Below are positions 32,960 to 44,159 of a stretch of 64,000 nucleotides of DNA, in pieces. Every line of letters starts with the position of its first letter. Position 1 is the stretch's first letter. Source of the stretch: Trichobilharzia regenti (taxonomy: Eukaryota; Platyhelminthes; Trematoda; Strigeidida; Schistosomatidae); the NCBI GenBank assembly GCA_944472135.2, contig OX235265.1, forward strand, positions 60,275,112-60,339,111, written 5' to 3'. A program made the position numbers and the translations under genes. Below the pieces are notes generated by a model that was not told the DNA's origin, did not search any database, and worked only from the letters and a program-made list of their open reading frames with translations.

Positions 32960-33255
32960 TGATTTTCCCGTCGACTGACTGGACCGAAGTGCTCGGTCTC
33001 AGGTTGACATATCGGCTTCTTGTGCAGATCAATTCAATAATTAATATGACCCGTTGCACAAGAGGTGGCTCTCATGGCCCATGTGGTCTAGTGGATAACG
33101 CTTTGGCGTTTGGAACTATGGGCACTGGGTTCGAGCCTCGGTGAGAACATCATCATCACTCACTGAGAAATGAAGGTACATCCAGCTGACGAGTCTCAAA
33201 CAGAACGAAATGGGCATCCTAGATTCCACTGCTAGTCACCATCCACCAATTGTAG
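32960..33255 (+). mobile_element. Hammerhead-type SINE, most complete copy
   Basis: The leader GACTGGACCGAAGTGCTCGG ... CGGCTTCTTGTGCAGAT is shared with 13655. A tRNA-like region follows (33068-33145): GTGGTCTAGTGGATAACGC (A-box-like) and GGGTTCGAGCCTCGG (B-box-like), then the hammerhead block 33181-33247. The layout, a Pol III promoter upstream of a self-cleaving motif, is that of schistosome Sm-alpha-type SINEs. No coding capacity. Confidence 0.8.
33181..33247 (+). ncRNA. Hammerhead-ribozyme-like core in the SINE
   Basis: CTGACGA at 33186-33192 (position 7 is variable in hammerheads), a stem II region 33193-33206, GAAA at 33207-33210, and a candidate cleavage triplet ATC at 33216-33218. 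Stem I arms are CATCCAG (33180-33185 side) and CTAGATT, one mismatch from complementary. Stem II has a C-A mismatch, and the stem III sequence is TGGGCA instead of the self-complementary TGCGCA at 23.9 and 13.8 kb. All core catalytic bases are present, so activity is possible but likely reduced. Confidence 0.7.
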
Positions 33256-33694
33256 ACTAGATGATCACTGAGAGACAATTAACGACAATCACTTCTGTGA
33301 ATTATTGACTGAAGTCTCATTATATTTCATCATTCAATACTTGTTCACGTAACCACTAATAAAACTCTCTCTTTTCAAGACTGATAACATTGAAACTCCG
33401 ATTGTATGAATTAGGGTATTCATTTTCCCAAGAAACACCAAACTATAAGAAAGCCATTGTCCATTGCTTCAACGTCTTTTTTCTTTTAGTTCTCATATCA
33501 TGACCAGTGCGATAGGTACAAAGTACTTGAAAATATAGGAAAATAATTTAGAGATAAAACAAGAGACTGTACGGATGAACAAATCCATAAAGTCAACAGC
33601 AAATACTGGCATTTTTTCAACTATTTCAGCTGCAATTAAGCAGTGAATAACATTATTAATTTGGAGACTACTTCAACACTACAGACTGACTCAA

Positions 33695-34800
33695 ATCTTT
33701 ATCAACCTCATTCAACAGCTGGCTACATGACAGTGCCACTTGTCAAGTGATCTACAATGCGAACATAAATCAGAGAGGCTTTCGAAGTGAACACAGGAGT
33801 AAGACAGAGTTGTCTGCTATCACGGATGATATTCTTAATTGCAGTTGACTGGATTATGCGTCAGACTGTGAGGAGCGAGGAGACAGCAGTACGCTGGATC
33901 ACCGACAAGAAGAACCTAGAAGATCTGACTTTCGCGGTTGATATATGTTTAACGTCACACAAACTCGGAGACTTACAGGCGAAAAGCAGAAAACTGGTTG
34001 AAGAGGGAGGTAGGCAGCAAAGACAGGACGACAGATGAACATAGAGAAGAGGGAGGTGATGGAAATAACCAACCAATAGCAACAATAACAACAACCGGCA
34101 CAGATTACCATCAACGGTAGGGATTTAACAGAGGTTACTTCCTGGCTTCACTTATCTAGGAAGCATCGTTTCATCGGAACGGATGAAGATGTCAAAACCA
34201 ACCAGCCAGAATAAGAAAGGCAAGATACGAGTTCATCAATCTGAAACCAGTCTGGGAATCTTCTGCACTAAGCATAAAGAACAGGATTCCGATTTTCAAC
34301 ACCAATATGAAGTTAGTACTTCTATACGGGTCAGAAACTTGCACTGAGTGACACGAAAAGCATTTCCAACAGCCAGCTGCAAACTTTTATCAACAGCCGC
34401 CTCTTTCGTTGGCTCTATACTGAAGATCAAATGGCTGACTGACCAGAAAGAATTAGCAGCAAGAAACTGTGCAGTGGAACAAACCAACCAAGAGCCGATT
34501 GCTCAACAAATATCTAGGAGAAAAAGTGGAGATGGACTGGGCATACATTGAGGAGACCATTGAATGACATCGCGCTCAGTGTAGGCCATTCTCGAGTGGA
34601 ATCCAAATGAGAAGCGACGAGTGGGTCATCAGTGCGAGGGTGACATGTAGGAGATCGTGTGTTGGGGAGGAGATGAGAGATTATAGGCAATCGTGGACGC
34701 AGTTGAAGAGGATGTCAGGAAATAGAAGGAAGTGAAGATGTCTTGCTGAAGCCCTATGTTCCACTTGGAACCCAATGGAATAATAGTAATATAATTATAA
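33695..34800 (+). mobile_element. RTE family B, RT motif B to 3' end (degenerate)
   Basis: NTGVRQSCLLSRMIFLIAVDWIM (motif B, 33788 on) leads to EDLTFAVDICLTSHKLGDLQ, where the catalytic F-A-D-D reads F-A-V-D. Broken C-terminal pieces (SISNxLQTFIN-like, TNQEPIAQQISRRK) follow, then the 3' end with CCCTATGTTCCACTTGGAAC and an AATAATAGTAAT tail. The changed motif C and frameshifts show it is dead. Confidence 0.75.
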
Positions 34801-34814
34801 TAAAATTATTTCCT

Positions 34815-35020
34815 CAATGGTATACGAGCTTGCCTTGTAACCGGAAGGTCATGGGTTCGAACCCTGGCAGTGAGTGCGTACTGCCGATAATTCCCAAACT
34901 AGGATGAAATAGCTGTCCAGTACTCCATGCTGGTTTTCCAATGCTTTTCTAACTGATATCAGTTAGTGGTCAAACTCGTAAGAAAAATCTAACCCTTACA
35001 AATCAACTCTTGAAAATACA
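34815..35020 (+). mobile_element. SINE-1
   Basis: GTATACGAGCTTGCCTTGTAACCGGAAGG, GGTTCGAACCCTGG, GTGCGTACTGCCGATAATTC and the tail ACTGATATCAG..TTACAAATCAACTCTTGAAAA. It lies directly after the RTE-B tail and lacks the 5' leader. Confidence 0.75.
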
Positions 35021-35261
35021 AAGTATTAGTGCAAAGTGAGGCAGTAATGGTGATTAGCCATAATACATTCATACAATATGGAGAAGGAAAATTGACAAGT
35101 TATATCAAAGTTATGAGAGGTGTCAGATCAGTGGATAGTACAAAATAGTATTCTTTAATTACTTATAGTTCTTGTATTCATTTAGAACTCTTACGTAATT
35201 TCGTATTATCTACTTTGTTCGTATGTGCATCCTGAGTAAAACTCACTCATCAAACCATTCA

Positions 35262-35405
35262 TATTATTACGTAACTCTTTTTTAACAACTGTTTTCGACA
35301 ACTCATCACCTTTGTTACTATACTAGTTTCATTAACACCCAATTTTCTTTACCCTTTTGTATTGCGTAACTCCAAACAAAACTTACTAATTCTCACTGTC
35401 TTAGT
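35262..35405 (+). repeat. Repeat G, copy 2, left part
   Basis: Matches 27208-27350; the match breaks at the SINE-1 insertion and resumes at 35700. Confidence 0.75.
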
Positions 35406-35407
35406 TC

Positions 35408-35699
35408 AAATAACCATAACTAATTGGTCGCGCTATGTCGTGAACTGGCAGAAGTTAGAATTCAAGGTCCATTGGATCGGGTCCCAGTGGCTCAATGGTC
35501 TACGAGCTAGCTCGCCTTGTAACCAGAAGGTCCTGGGTTTGAATCCCGGTGGGTGCGTACTGCTGAGGAGTCCCAAACTAGGACGAAACAGCTGTCCAGT
35601 ATTCCCAGGCTTTCCAGTGGTTCTCTAACTGATGTCAGCTCATGATTAAATCCTCCATGCAATCAAGCATAATCCCTACAAAAAACCAATACTTGAAAA
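35408..35699 (+). mobile_element. SINE-1 inserted into repeat G
   Basis: From TTGGTCGCGCTATGTCGTGA through the tRNA-like part (CAGTGGCTCAATGGTCTACG, GGTTTGAATCCCGG) to the tail ending ACAAAAAACCAATACTTGAAAA. The paralogous uninterrupted sequence at 27340-27355 gives the empty site. The copy begins within its 5' leader. Confidence 0.85.
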
Positions 35700-35862
35700 T
35701 TGTATTTTTGTTTGAGGAATTTAACGTACACTTGCATACAAAATAATATTTGCGGTTGTACAGCTAAGAAAATGAATTCACCAAAAAGAGACTCTTCGCT
35801 GAACTATTTGTTTTGTTTTCATTAATGCATGGATGGAGATTATCCATGAATTAAAATAGTAT
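35700..35862 (+). repeat. Repeat G, copy 2, right part
   Basis: TATTTTTGTTTGAGGAATTTAACGTACAC ... TTCATTAATGCATGGATGGAGATTA corresponds to 27352-27515. Confidence 0.75.
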
Positions 35863-35869
35863 TCATTAA

Positions 35870-36480
35870 TGAGGATATAGAAGGACTGAAGCGATTTGTT
35901 CTACAACAAATAGTTCTTGATGAAATAATTAATATATGAAATCAAATTGGTGGGTAGACATAATGAGAAAAGAGATAATATCAGCAATAATAAGTCTAAA
36001 TGGTATGCATAAAAAATTCGATAGTACTGAAATATTACTAAAATGAAGGGCATAAAACTGTTAGGATTAAGACGATAGGAAATGAAAAATAATTAACACA
36101 GAAACAGATGAGAGTGAGAGTCATTACTGGTTTTTATTATTCTTGAGGTAGGAGAAGAAATTTTATCCGGTCTTTATGCTCCAGAATTCGGAAAATTTGC
36201 TCTGTGGATACAGTCAACTTAGAATTAGCAAGCCTTCGCACAACTCTCTTCAATAACGTGTAACGTAGAAGGTTTACCGACAGAAACATCAAGAAAGAAA
36301 CAATTTCGCAGGCAAATCACCGTGTCGAAAAAGGCACTGTTTATGAGTTTGGTTTTCAGAGGTGACAGTATATGTGAAGTAATTAAAAGTCGTTTATCTA
36401 AATGTATTAAACTCTGTTTTTGCGCATCTGACTCGCGTTTAGTATTTATTTACCAGTCAAAATATGACTCGGCAATGCGT
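35870..36480. other. No recognisable gene
   Basis: AT-rich. It lies between PLE-associated repeat G and a PLE GIY-YIG fragment, so it could be decayed PLE RT sequence, but I see no motifs. Confidence 0.35.
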
Positions 36481-36499
36481 CAAGGATAAACTACCGTTC

Positions 36500-36830
36500 A
36501 CGTAAACCTCTGTGTGGATATTCTCATTCAAATGCTCGTGTGGAGCTGATTACACTGGACACTGTAAGCGTAATCTCCGTAAACGTATAGCTGAACACTA
36601 CCTGGTTTGGTTAATGAAAGGTGATCAAAGGACGATAATGTCTTCAATCTCTGAACACCTTCTGAAGTCAGGTCATTCAGCCCCCACACAGGACCAAATC
36701 CAATCACTCCAAAAACTTAAATTTTCTCCACTTATGCATGGCCAAAGCTCTAGCTATACATTGGCAAAAGCTAAATGATATATTCAAAAACGTTTTGTCA
36801 AACACCTTTCTTTACCTTGGTCAAAATAAT
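36500..36830 (+). pseudogene. PLE GIY-YIG domain fragment
   Basis: 88 codons with FSFKCSCGADYTGHCKRNLRKRIAEH and SSISEHLLKSGHS. This is the GIY-YIG domain of the 19-kb PLE type, with YIG altered to YTG. The sense continues, frameshifted, to a KHLSLPWSK-type end near 36820 that resembles the intact element's LNLPW end. Confidence 0.75.
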
Positions 36831-37224
36831 GTTCTTTTGTTTTCTTCTATTTTACCACTTTAATTCATTCCACTTCACTTCACCTTCTCCGTCTTCATTG
36901 TTATCATCATCATCGTACTCTTAATTTTTCAGACAACACTTGAACTACAATTTTAAAATCTTTATACCAGTTCACTTATTTAATAATCTTTAAAAGCTTT
37001 GTAATACATCCACTTCAACTCTGCCCCCTTACTACATCTTTTCAAATATCTTTATTCTTATCATATATGCAATATTGACTGAGCAATTTCTGGTGCCGTT
37101 TATTGCCTTTTCTGTAATATAAATACGACTGTACAGCTTGGGAATGAAGTCATTGAAAAGAAATACTTCTTCACTGAACAAAAAAACTGTGTTCTTCCTT
37201 ATGGATTATTATTATTGACGATAT

Positions 37225-37385
37225 CTCTTTTCTCACTATTGCTCATAATCATATCAAGTTGATATGATTATGAGTGGCAATAGTTTGTGCTCGAAACGTC
37301 ATCAGTTAATATAACTAACTGTACAACACTGTGTGATTTATCAAAATAAAATCTTATCCATAATGGAGTTATATTTCACTAGTTT
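37225..37385. mobile_element. PLE 3'-terminal sequence with short hairpin
   Basis: CTATTGCTCATAATCATATCAA is followed directly by its near reverse complement TTGATATGATTATGAGTGGCAATAG. Then come GCTCGAAACGTCATCAGTTA, TTTATCAAAATAAAATCTTATCC and ATAATGGAGTTATA, the same blocks as at 6070-6230 and 59110-59250. Confidence 0.65.
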
Positions 37386-37414
37386 ACACACAATAATAAT
37401 TATAAAATTTAATA

Positions 37415-37690
37415 GTGTGAAATATTTGATGATATTAGATGGTTGGAGGTAATCGGCAGGAAGCCTTGCTCGACCTAAGTTTCGTGCATTGGCAACAGAA
37501 TACTAGATATATGTACATGAACATTCTATTTCATGCCGTTTTTTGTAGACCACAATCACAAGTTCATTGATTCGTTAAAGAATATAGAACTGTATAGATA
37601 TGAATAGCGGCTTAATTACTTGAAAATATACCTTTGCTTCCGTGTCTTGCCTTCTACTGTTATAATGCTACCTCAAGTGATGTATACTAC
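37415..37690 (+). repeat. Palindromic-family half unit plus dispersed repeat H, copy 1
   Basis: TTTGATGATATTAGATGGTTGGAGG..AGGAAGCC (37420-37480) is the inner arm of the palindromic family (43.8 and 50.6 kb). It is followed by repeat H (37487-37685), which matches 49405-49590: AACAGAATACTA, TTCTATTTCATG, AATAGCGG and ATATACCTTTGCTTCCGTGTCTTGCCTTC. Confidence 0.6.
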
Positions 37691-37859
37691 TTACATACTT
37701 TGTGATGGGTCTATCACAGTTTGTCAACATAAAAGTCAGTCGGGTTTTGTCAAATCAAATTCATTATTTGCAAATTAGTTAGCAATCTGTAGTGTATAAC
37801 AGTCCAAGGGATGATATTTTCATCACAGTTTCATTTGGAAACCATAATATTCATATGAG

Positions 37860-37965
37860 AATGGAACTTGGGCACTGTGGTACACAATAATTCCATTATG
37901 GAGGAAATTCATTTGACAGTCTTACAGTATGCCACAGTAATATTTATTATTAAGTTGTTCAGATC
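37860..37965 (-). mobile_element. PLE 3'-terminal scrap
   Basis: GAACTTGGGCACTGTGGTACAC..TTCCATTATGGA..CTTACAGTATGCCACAGTAATAT resembles 6090-6170 and 59110-59200. Confidence 0.5.
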
Positions 37966-38139
37966 ACATACTGTAACCACTGTGATACCATAAATGGTAA
38001 TCGAAAAAGCAAACATATTTCCATAAAGCTAAATACCACTGACTGATTGAGATGAGTAGTTGCCGTCAAAGTGTATACATTGCAAATTGCTAACTGTGAA
38101 TTTAATTTATAGTGTCACTAGTCCACCACAAGAAATCGG

Positions 38140-38290
38140 ATGGTTCCAACTGATTCGGCTGTGTGCACTGAGTTAAACGGGGAACACCACCGATGCGCTC
38201 AACCCCCAAACGATAGAAACGGCACTCCGGTGTTTAGATCACCTCGATCTGCCTAGCAAGCACAACAATGGATGAATGGTAAGATGTTTG
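38140..38290 (+). repeat. Dispersed repeat E, copy 2
   Basis: CCAACTGATTCGGCTGTGTGCACTGAGTTAAA ... CCGGTGTTTAGATCACCTCGATCTGCCTAGCAAGCA; matches 10125-10250. Confidence 0.5.
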
Positions 38291-38294
38291 TTGG

Positions 38295-39005
38295 TTAGTG
38301 TTGTCGAACAGTGTCTCAAATGACTTTCTAGTACTCACGATAGAATCCTAAAAAGCTCAACTACACGTTATTCATTGGACTGCAGCCACAGTATTGTGGT
38401 GATGGAAAGCTTAGAAGTCACCAATAAGTAAAGTAGTAAAACCCACTTAATTTGAGGAAGCTCGTGCTATCCATTTGAAGAGGCCAGAATTTTGTATATA
38501 TATATATATCACAGTCATTCAAAATACATTGGGTGATTAGTCAGTTGCCTAGTATTTGAACACACAATTAGTGTAATGTATTTGAACACTACTGGCAACA
38601 TGTCTCATACTGTCAGCCATTACTTTACTTTATTACAGATTCTGATATAATTTCGTTATCTCCTCTTACTGGTTATTGTGTATAGTAACACTCATGGATT
38701 TATTATAATTGTATCGCGTGTAGACTGAAATTATCCTTGTTAGGAATAGTATTTATATGAGAAACGTGGTGAGTGGGCGGTGGGTTGTGGGTCGATGAGC
38801 TGAATTCGATCACATAATAGTAGTGTGATGATGATGAGTAATCATGATTAAGCTCATATTATGTAGGGTAGACAAATAGAAAGGTGAGTACAGTGATTAG
38901 TAGAATTTGTTTGTTGAGTGAGTGGTATATACAAAGACAGTGATTAGTATACATTTATCTGAAGATAGTAATACTGTAGTGAACAGTCCCCGAGATATAA
39001 TCACT
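38295..39005. other. No recognisable gene
   Basis: AT-rich, with a short (TA)n at about 38493-38508. Nothing else assigned. Confidence 0.4.
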
Positions 39006-39009
39006 ATGT

Positions 39010-39298
39010 TTCTTAATTGACTTACATTCCCAGTGGAACATAGGGCTTCAAGCTACATGCCTGAAATTTCGGTAGCAGTGGTGTATATTTTTACGGGATG
39101 GGGTTCCTAGCCTCATATCGCCATTCTTCCCTTCTTATCATAATGATAATAACAATAGTAACAGCTTTATTCCAAACGGTATTTGTGGTACAGGTCAGTC
39201 TTATTACTGACTAAGTGAGGCGTCGGTGGCCAAGGATAGAGCCCCGAACCACATACGTGGTTGGCAAGTATTCTACCGTTGTGCCACCAACGCACCAT
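39010..39298 (-). mobile_element. SINE-2 tail joined to SINE-3 head
   Basis: 39025-39125 is a minus SINE-2 tail (CCCAGTGGAACATAGGGCTTC, GGGATGGGGTTCCTAGCCTC). 39150-39298 is a SINE-3-like copy (TTTATTCCAAACGGTATTTGTGGTAC, then a tRNA-like head ending GCCACCAACGCACC). They lie in the same orientation. Confidence 0.6.
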
Positions 39299-39349
39299 AG
39301 TCAATATGTGAAATGAATAAACTAGATATAATAATGATAATACATTTTT

Positions 39350-39615
39350 TCGGTTAGAGGATTTCATCATGAACTGACACCAGTTTGAGAACCATTGAAA
39401 GACAGGCTGGGAGTACTGTCAGACAGCTGTTTCCTCCGTCCTAGTTTGGGACTCTTCATCAGTACGCATCCACATTCCGGGGCTCGAATCCAGGACCTTC
39501 TGTTTACAAGGCTAGCTAGCTGGTAGACCAATAAGCCACTGGGACCTGATCCAATGGCCAGTCCATGAATTCTAACCAAACAAACAAAATACCTACAAAA
39601 CCAATACTTGAAGAC
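39350..39615 (-). mobile_element. SINE-1
   Basis: Minus body (CAGACAGCTGTTTCCTCCGTCC), B-box (GGGGCTCGAATCC), A-box side (GGTAGACCAATAAGCCACTG) and a leader part (CCAATGGCCAGTCCATGAATTCTAAC). Confidence 0.75.
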
Positions 39616-39619
39616 AATA

Positions 39620-40630
39620 AATTTTATTTTATATTTTTAAAATACGGAGGTGACTTTATTGAAAAAGTATATTGTTTGTCCCCAGAATTATATTCATACG
39701 TTTTCTTCCAAAAAAACCCACTTCAACTTATCAATTTTCATGCTTCCCCTCATAGCAAAGCATGAACTATAAATCTGATGATCACTTCTTCTGATTTTTA
39801 ACTGTGAAAAAGTTATTTATATTTTAATAGGGAAACAGTAAAAACTCTAATTAGCTATAAATTAATTTGTTTAAAATAAAGTTCACTCCACATATTCGAT
39901 TTTCTATGAGTTCAGTAAGCTCACTAAACTCACCGTTGTTTCACAAGTTTGCCTAATCTACTAAACTAGTTTAATTAGTGCTTTTCAGGCCAATAAGAGT
40001 ACTCTAATATTATGATAAAATTGTAACAAATCCCACTGTAATCATTCAATCCATTGGTATGTACCCTATCATATCAGTTAGTTGTCACCCTTTTCAACCC
40101 CTGCCTACCTTACTTCGTGGTAGTGAGTAGAGGTGAAATAAAATCATGGTCTATATTATATTTTCATTTCTTATTCCAATGACTGACACTTAATAATGCC
40201 TGACAGTTAATCAAACGTTACCTCAGACTTAAAAACAGACGACAGTTGACCAAATACAAGGTACTTCCAAATATTATTTCACTTATTAAAATGAACTACT
40301 TATAAGTAGGTCAGTTATTGAATTTAATTTTATTATTCTCAATATATACGAAAAGAGACCTCTTAAGTTAAAAATAAAATATACTTTATCTGTATCTGTG
40401 ATTTTACGAAAGCTTTCTAGATAGCCATTGTGCTAATGAAGTAAGACATGACTTTTCTGCTTATATATATGTATATATTTGTATAAATAAAAATTTGACA
40501 GTATTAAGGGAATGTTTGCATGAAGGGCATAAATTATGATGAATAACAGTAATAATGGTAATAATAATATTTGTAATAATAAGCAAAGGAAAAAAACAAA
40601 AAGAACGAAGAGGGTTAAGGAGAAGGAGCA
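39620..40630. other. No recognisable gene
   Basis: AT-rich sequence without coding support. Confidence 0.4.
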
Positions 40631-40639
40631 CTCTTGGTG

Positions 40640-41345
40640 AGAAGAAGAATCATCACTCCAAGTTTGGCCACGGTAGGAACAGCATCTGGATGTGTTCTTT
40701 TTGGATACAAAGTTCCGGTTCAGTCGATCTTATTGCAACAGCTTCAGCTATGTGTAGGAGACATAAGCGAACTGTACGTGATAATGACTTCGGAATTCGG
40801 TATGTAACCCTGAAAGCTGTGTTGACATTGATGCGATGTCCAGTATCGGCCAAGTGTGACAAGATCTAGCTTTTATGCACTTAATTTCCCCCCTGATGAA
40901 CCAAGCTGGTAAGTGTTCTCGAACACGTGGACGAACCTGCCTAATCGTGTGCCCTATATAACTTGAACTACAGGAACAGTTGAAATGGTATACGCATGAA
41001 GAAGAGCTAAGTTTAGGTAAGACATCTTTGAGTTGTTAGGCGAACATTGGACGGCTACTGAAGGATAGACACAGACGTGAACAGTAGAAAGTTACCTTGA
41101 TCGCCCTGGTTAAACGTTGCGATAGAGTCTCCGCAGGAGTATCTCCCTTGAACTGAAGACGTAAAAACAGAGGCTTTTTCTCCACAGTTGCCAGTTCATG
41201 TTTACGACTATTGTAACCTATGTTGGCTTTAATGAACTTCTCTGGATATCTGTTCTCGTTTAGAATGTCTCGGAGGACCTGGAGTTCTTTCTCTACGCAG
41301 TCATCGAAACAAATAGACCTCGCTCTAAATGCTTATTATTACAAA
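40640..41345 (-). pseudogene. PLE C-terminal half (RT-to-GIY-YIG linker and GIY-YIG)
   Basis: Minus-strand pieces: a linker region parallel to the 19-kb element (KFIKANIG-like near 41220-41260), a broken YIG region near 40950-40975, then SHLADTGHRINVNTAFRVTYRIP, IAEAVAIRSTEPELCIQKEHIQMLFLPW (40653-40862). Relative to the intact PLE the end is colinear; frameshifts separate the parts. 41325-41380 is an AT-rich TATTATTATT interruption. Confidence 0.7.
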
Positions 41346-41739
41346 TATTATTATTATTCGTTATATATTTGTATATACATTTACGTACATTCAGTAAAGC
41401 TCTGTTTCAGAGGAAGTCAGAAAAATGTTCTAAGTGCTTCTCAGTGGCTTTGGTACATGTTTTAATACCAAGACACTATGAAGCCTCATATTAACCAGTG
41501 GTATATTTTGACTGGATACAATTTAAGCATTTCCCTGATTATATACGGAGAGAGAATTCAAAACCCTTAACCATCACATATTTTTAATATGTTTTATATT
41601 ATATAAATAGATGAGAGGAATTTAGACTTGGTCTTATTTAAGATACATTAGTTACCATAGGATTTATACATAAGGATGATTCCTAATAAAGGATTTCAGA
41701 TGATTTATTATTCATGGGAAAATTGACTTTAGTTTTTGA

Positions 41740-42310
41740 AAACAGCAGGTTAAAACTGTTCTTAGTTAGTCCCATTATAGGTAACATTTATTCCGATAAA
41801 GTTTCAGTGTTATACAGTGGTAATTAGTGATCACGTTTCGGGCACAATTTATTACTACTCATAACAATATCAAGGTACTCAAACAACTTTCAACTCTGTT
41901 TATACAATCCCATTATTTTCCATTGCTTGATTTTATTAGTTGTGGTATTTTCCATATTTCCAGTATGAGTGATGAGTCATTCCTATTGCATGTGTTGACT
42001 GTAGACTTGATCAACCAGGATTCACTAATCAAACTCTTTCTCTCTTTCAACCAACCTATATTACTTCTTAGAATTTCAACCCTCTCCCATCCTATTGTGT
42101 GGTTGTGAGTTAATGCATGCGATGCAATCACTGAGCTTTTTTCTAAATTACTTATCTTCTCGGGGTCAACCATTCTTACCTTAGCTAAATTGTTATGTGC
42201 CAACAGTCTGACTACTCTTGACCCAATAGTTTAACCTTTGTAGTTGACCTCACAGTCATTGCAAGGTATTTTGTAGATGATATTATTTTGTTTAATCGGG
42301 TCAACTGGGT
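41740..42310 (-). pseudogene. PLE (second subfamily) GIY-YIG C-terminus with 3' end
   Basis: A minus-strand frame (41913-42203) has NLAKVRMVDPEKISNLEKSSVIASHALTHNHTIGWERVEILRSN and NTCNRNDSSLILEIWK, a classic PLE GIY-YIG C-terminal half. The 3' block with TGATCACGTTTCGGGCACA..ATTACTACTCATAACAATATCAA follows at 41760-41880. Same subfamily as 59110-59965 and distinct from the 19-kb element. Confidence 0.75.
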
Positions 42311-42354
42311 CCTTTAACCTAAATCAATATTCTTAGTTAGATTTTATCATGAAT

Positions 42355-42620
42355 GGACCATTGAAAATTAGGGAGTACTGGATAGCGGTTTCATGCTAAT
42401 CTGTGACTGGTTAACAGTACACCCCCTCATGACCCTACCGGGGATCGAATCAGAGAATTTCATGTCGCGAGACGAACTAGTTGACTATTCAACTACTGTG
42501 CTAACCTATTAACCGGAAGTTCCTGGGTTCGATCCCCGACTAGGCGTACTGTTTGGAGAGTCTATGACTGGGACAAAACAGTTGTCCAGTACTCTCTGAG
42601 TTTTAGCGGCCCGTTTATAA
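42355..42620. mobile_element. SINE-1-like head-to-head pair (diverged)
   Basis: Minus part: GAGTACTGGATAGCGGTTTCATGCT ... CGGGGATCGAATC..TTGACTATTCAACTACTGTGC. It joins a plus part: CTATTAACCGGAAGTTCCTGGGTTCGATCCCCG ... GTTGTCCAGTACTCTCTGAG. The junction is in the tRNA-like head. Confidence 0.55.
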
Positions 42621-42639
42621 TGAAATTTAATCAGGAATA

Positions 42640-43700
42640 GTATTCATTTCCTTTTTTAAAATAAACAGACCAGCTTAAATCCACTGCTTATTAATGACTA
42701 ATTATGGTGACTAAGTATTAGACATCATAGAATGACACACCATTTATATAAAATCTCATATCTCAAGTGATTTGCCTGCGTATAAATGGAGTTTTTGAAG
42801 TCCACTAGTTCAATAATAGGAAGCTTTGTAGAACCTCTGTACAACTATTATTCGGAGATGTCAGACATTTTATGAGATTTATGAATTTGATGCATACTTC
42901 GTTTTATCATTCCCTCTACTAATCTATGAATATATAACTAGACATTTTTTCTAAACATTCTGCGTTCATTTGATGTATTCTCGACTTTAATAACAAAACT
43001 GATGGTTGAACATTCAACAGAACAAGTCCATATCCAGTGTACTAGCTTGCATTGTATATAAATGATAGTAGACTTAGTTTAACATGAATTTTTGAGTTAA
43101 AACTTCAAACTTCCATCAATGTCAGTCAGTGTTAACGAAAGTATAAGGAGTGCCTGAATCAGCACTTACAAAAAGAAGTCAGTGGTTTAGATTAAGTCAT
43201 CTAACCATTACACTGATATCGGGTTTTATATTAGTAGGGTTACATGAGTTTAGTTAGATTTCAGTTGACTTCATTTTGTGAAGACTTACTCATCACTCCT
43301 CAACATCTCTGAGACTGCACGCAAGACATTTAAGCTTTCAGAAATCAGGCAGAACATGTTCTGTTTTTGCGGCATTTCTTTTTTGAAAAAGATGTAGTTC
43401 TCTGTCGACTGGTACTGTCAGTCAAAGATGACGGTGTCTGGAAACATAAATTTTTATTAAAAATAAATTAAGCATAGTATAGTAGATACTCAAAAGCAGA
43501 CAGTGAACACTGTTTAACAGGAAATTATGGGGAGGGGATGATGGAAGGATTTACTCAGAATCTTGTTATAACTATTGAGTTTACTAGAGGATATGTACAC
43601 AGATAGACGAAAATACTCCAACAAATGTCAGTCATCATTTACGTACTGCATCTAAATCATGAAAAGTTATGCAGAATAGAGCACTATTCACTTACCCCCT
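42640..43700. other. No recognisable gene
   Basis: AT-rich sequence without assignable features. Confidence 0.4.
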
Positions 43701-43707
43701 TCCTCCA

Positions 43708-43710
<3 letters not shown>

Positions 43711-43766
<56 letters not shown>
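43711..43766. repeat. (TA)n microsatellite
   Basis: About 28 TA units, followed by the palindromic element. Confidence 0.95.
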
Positions 43767-43773
<7 letters not shown>

Positions 43774-43784
43774 CATGCAGCGGT

Positions 43785-44105
43785 TGTAGGTTGACTTACA
43801 TTTAATATGAAAATGTTGGTATTAGATGGTTGGAGGCAATTGGCAGGAAGTCTTGGACCTAGATTTAGTAGATACGCCTTGCTGACTAGTGAGTAATAAC
43901 TGGCACGAAACCTAGGTCCAAGGATTCCTACCAATTGCCTCCAACCATCTAATATCATCAACTCAATGTTCACTGTGATGGCGAGCTACCTAGAATGATG
44001 GCCACATTGCCAACCTGACTGACAGAATTCAGTCTGCACCGAAGAAATGACTAGACACACCACACTAGTTACTGGCTAGTGTTCAGTCAAAGAGATTCAT
44101 TGGCT
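43785..44105. mobile_element. Palindromic MITE-like element, copy 1
   Basis: Arms 43821-43867 and 43907-43953 are inverted copies (TTAGATGGTTGGAGGCAATT against AATTGCCTCCAACCATCTAA). The right side continues outward with GTGATGGCGAGCTACCTAG, GGCCACATTGCCAACC, CAGAATTCAGTCTGCACCG, and CACACTAGTTACTGGCTAGTG. The left outer half is missing compared with the complete palindrome at 50577-50977. Confidence 0.7.
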
Positions 44106-44159
44106 GAGTGACAAGAAGTTTTCAAGTAATTTGTAATCTACATTCCACGATTCTATAGT

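Noticed and set aside
43710..43973. Frame of repeated Ile-Tyr residues over the TA microsatellite
   Set aside because: Low-complexity translation of (TA)n plus palindrome sequence.
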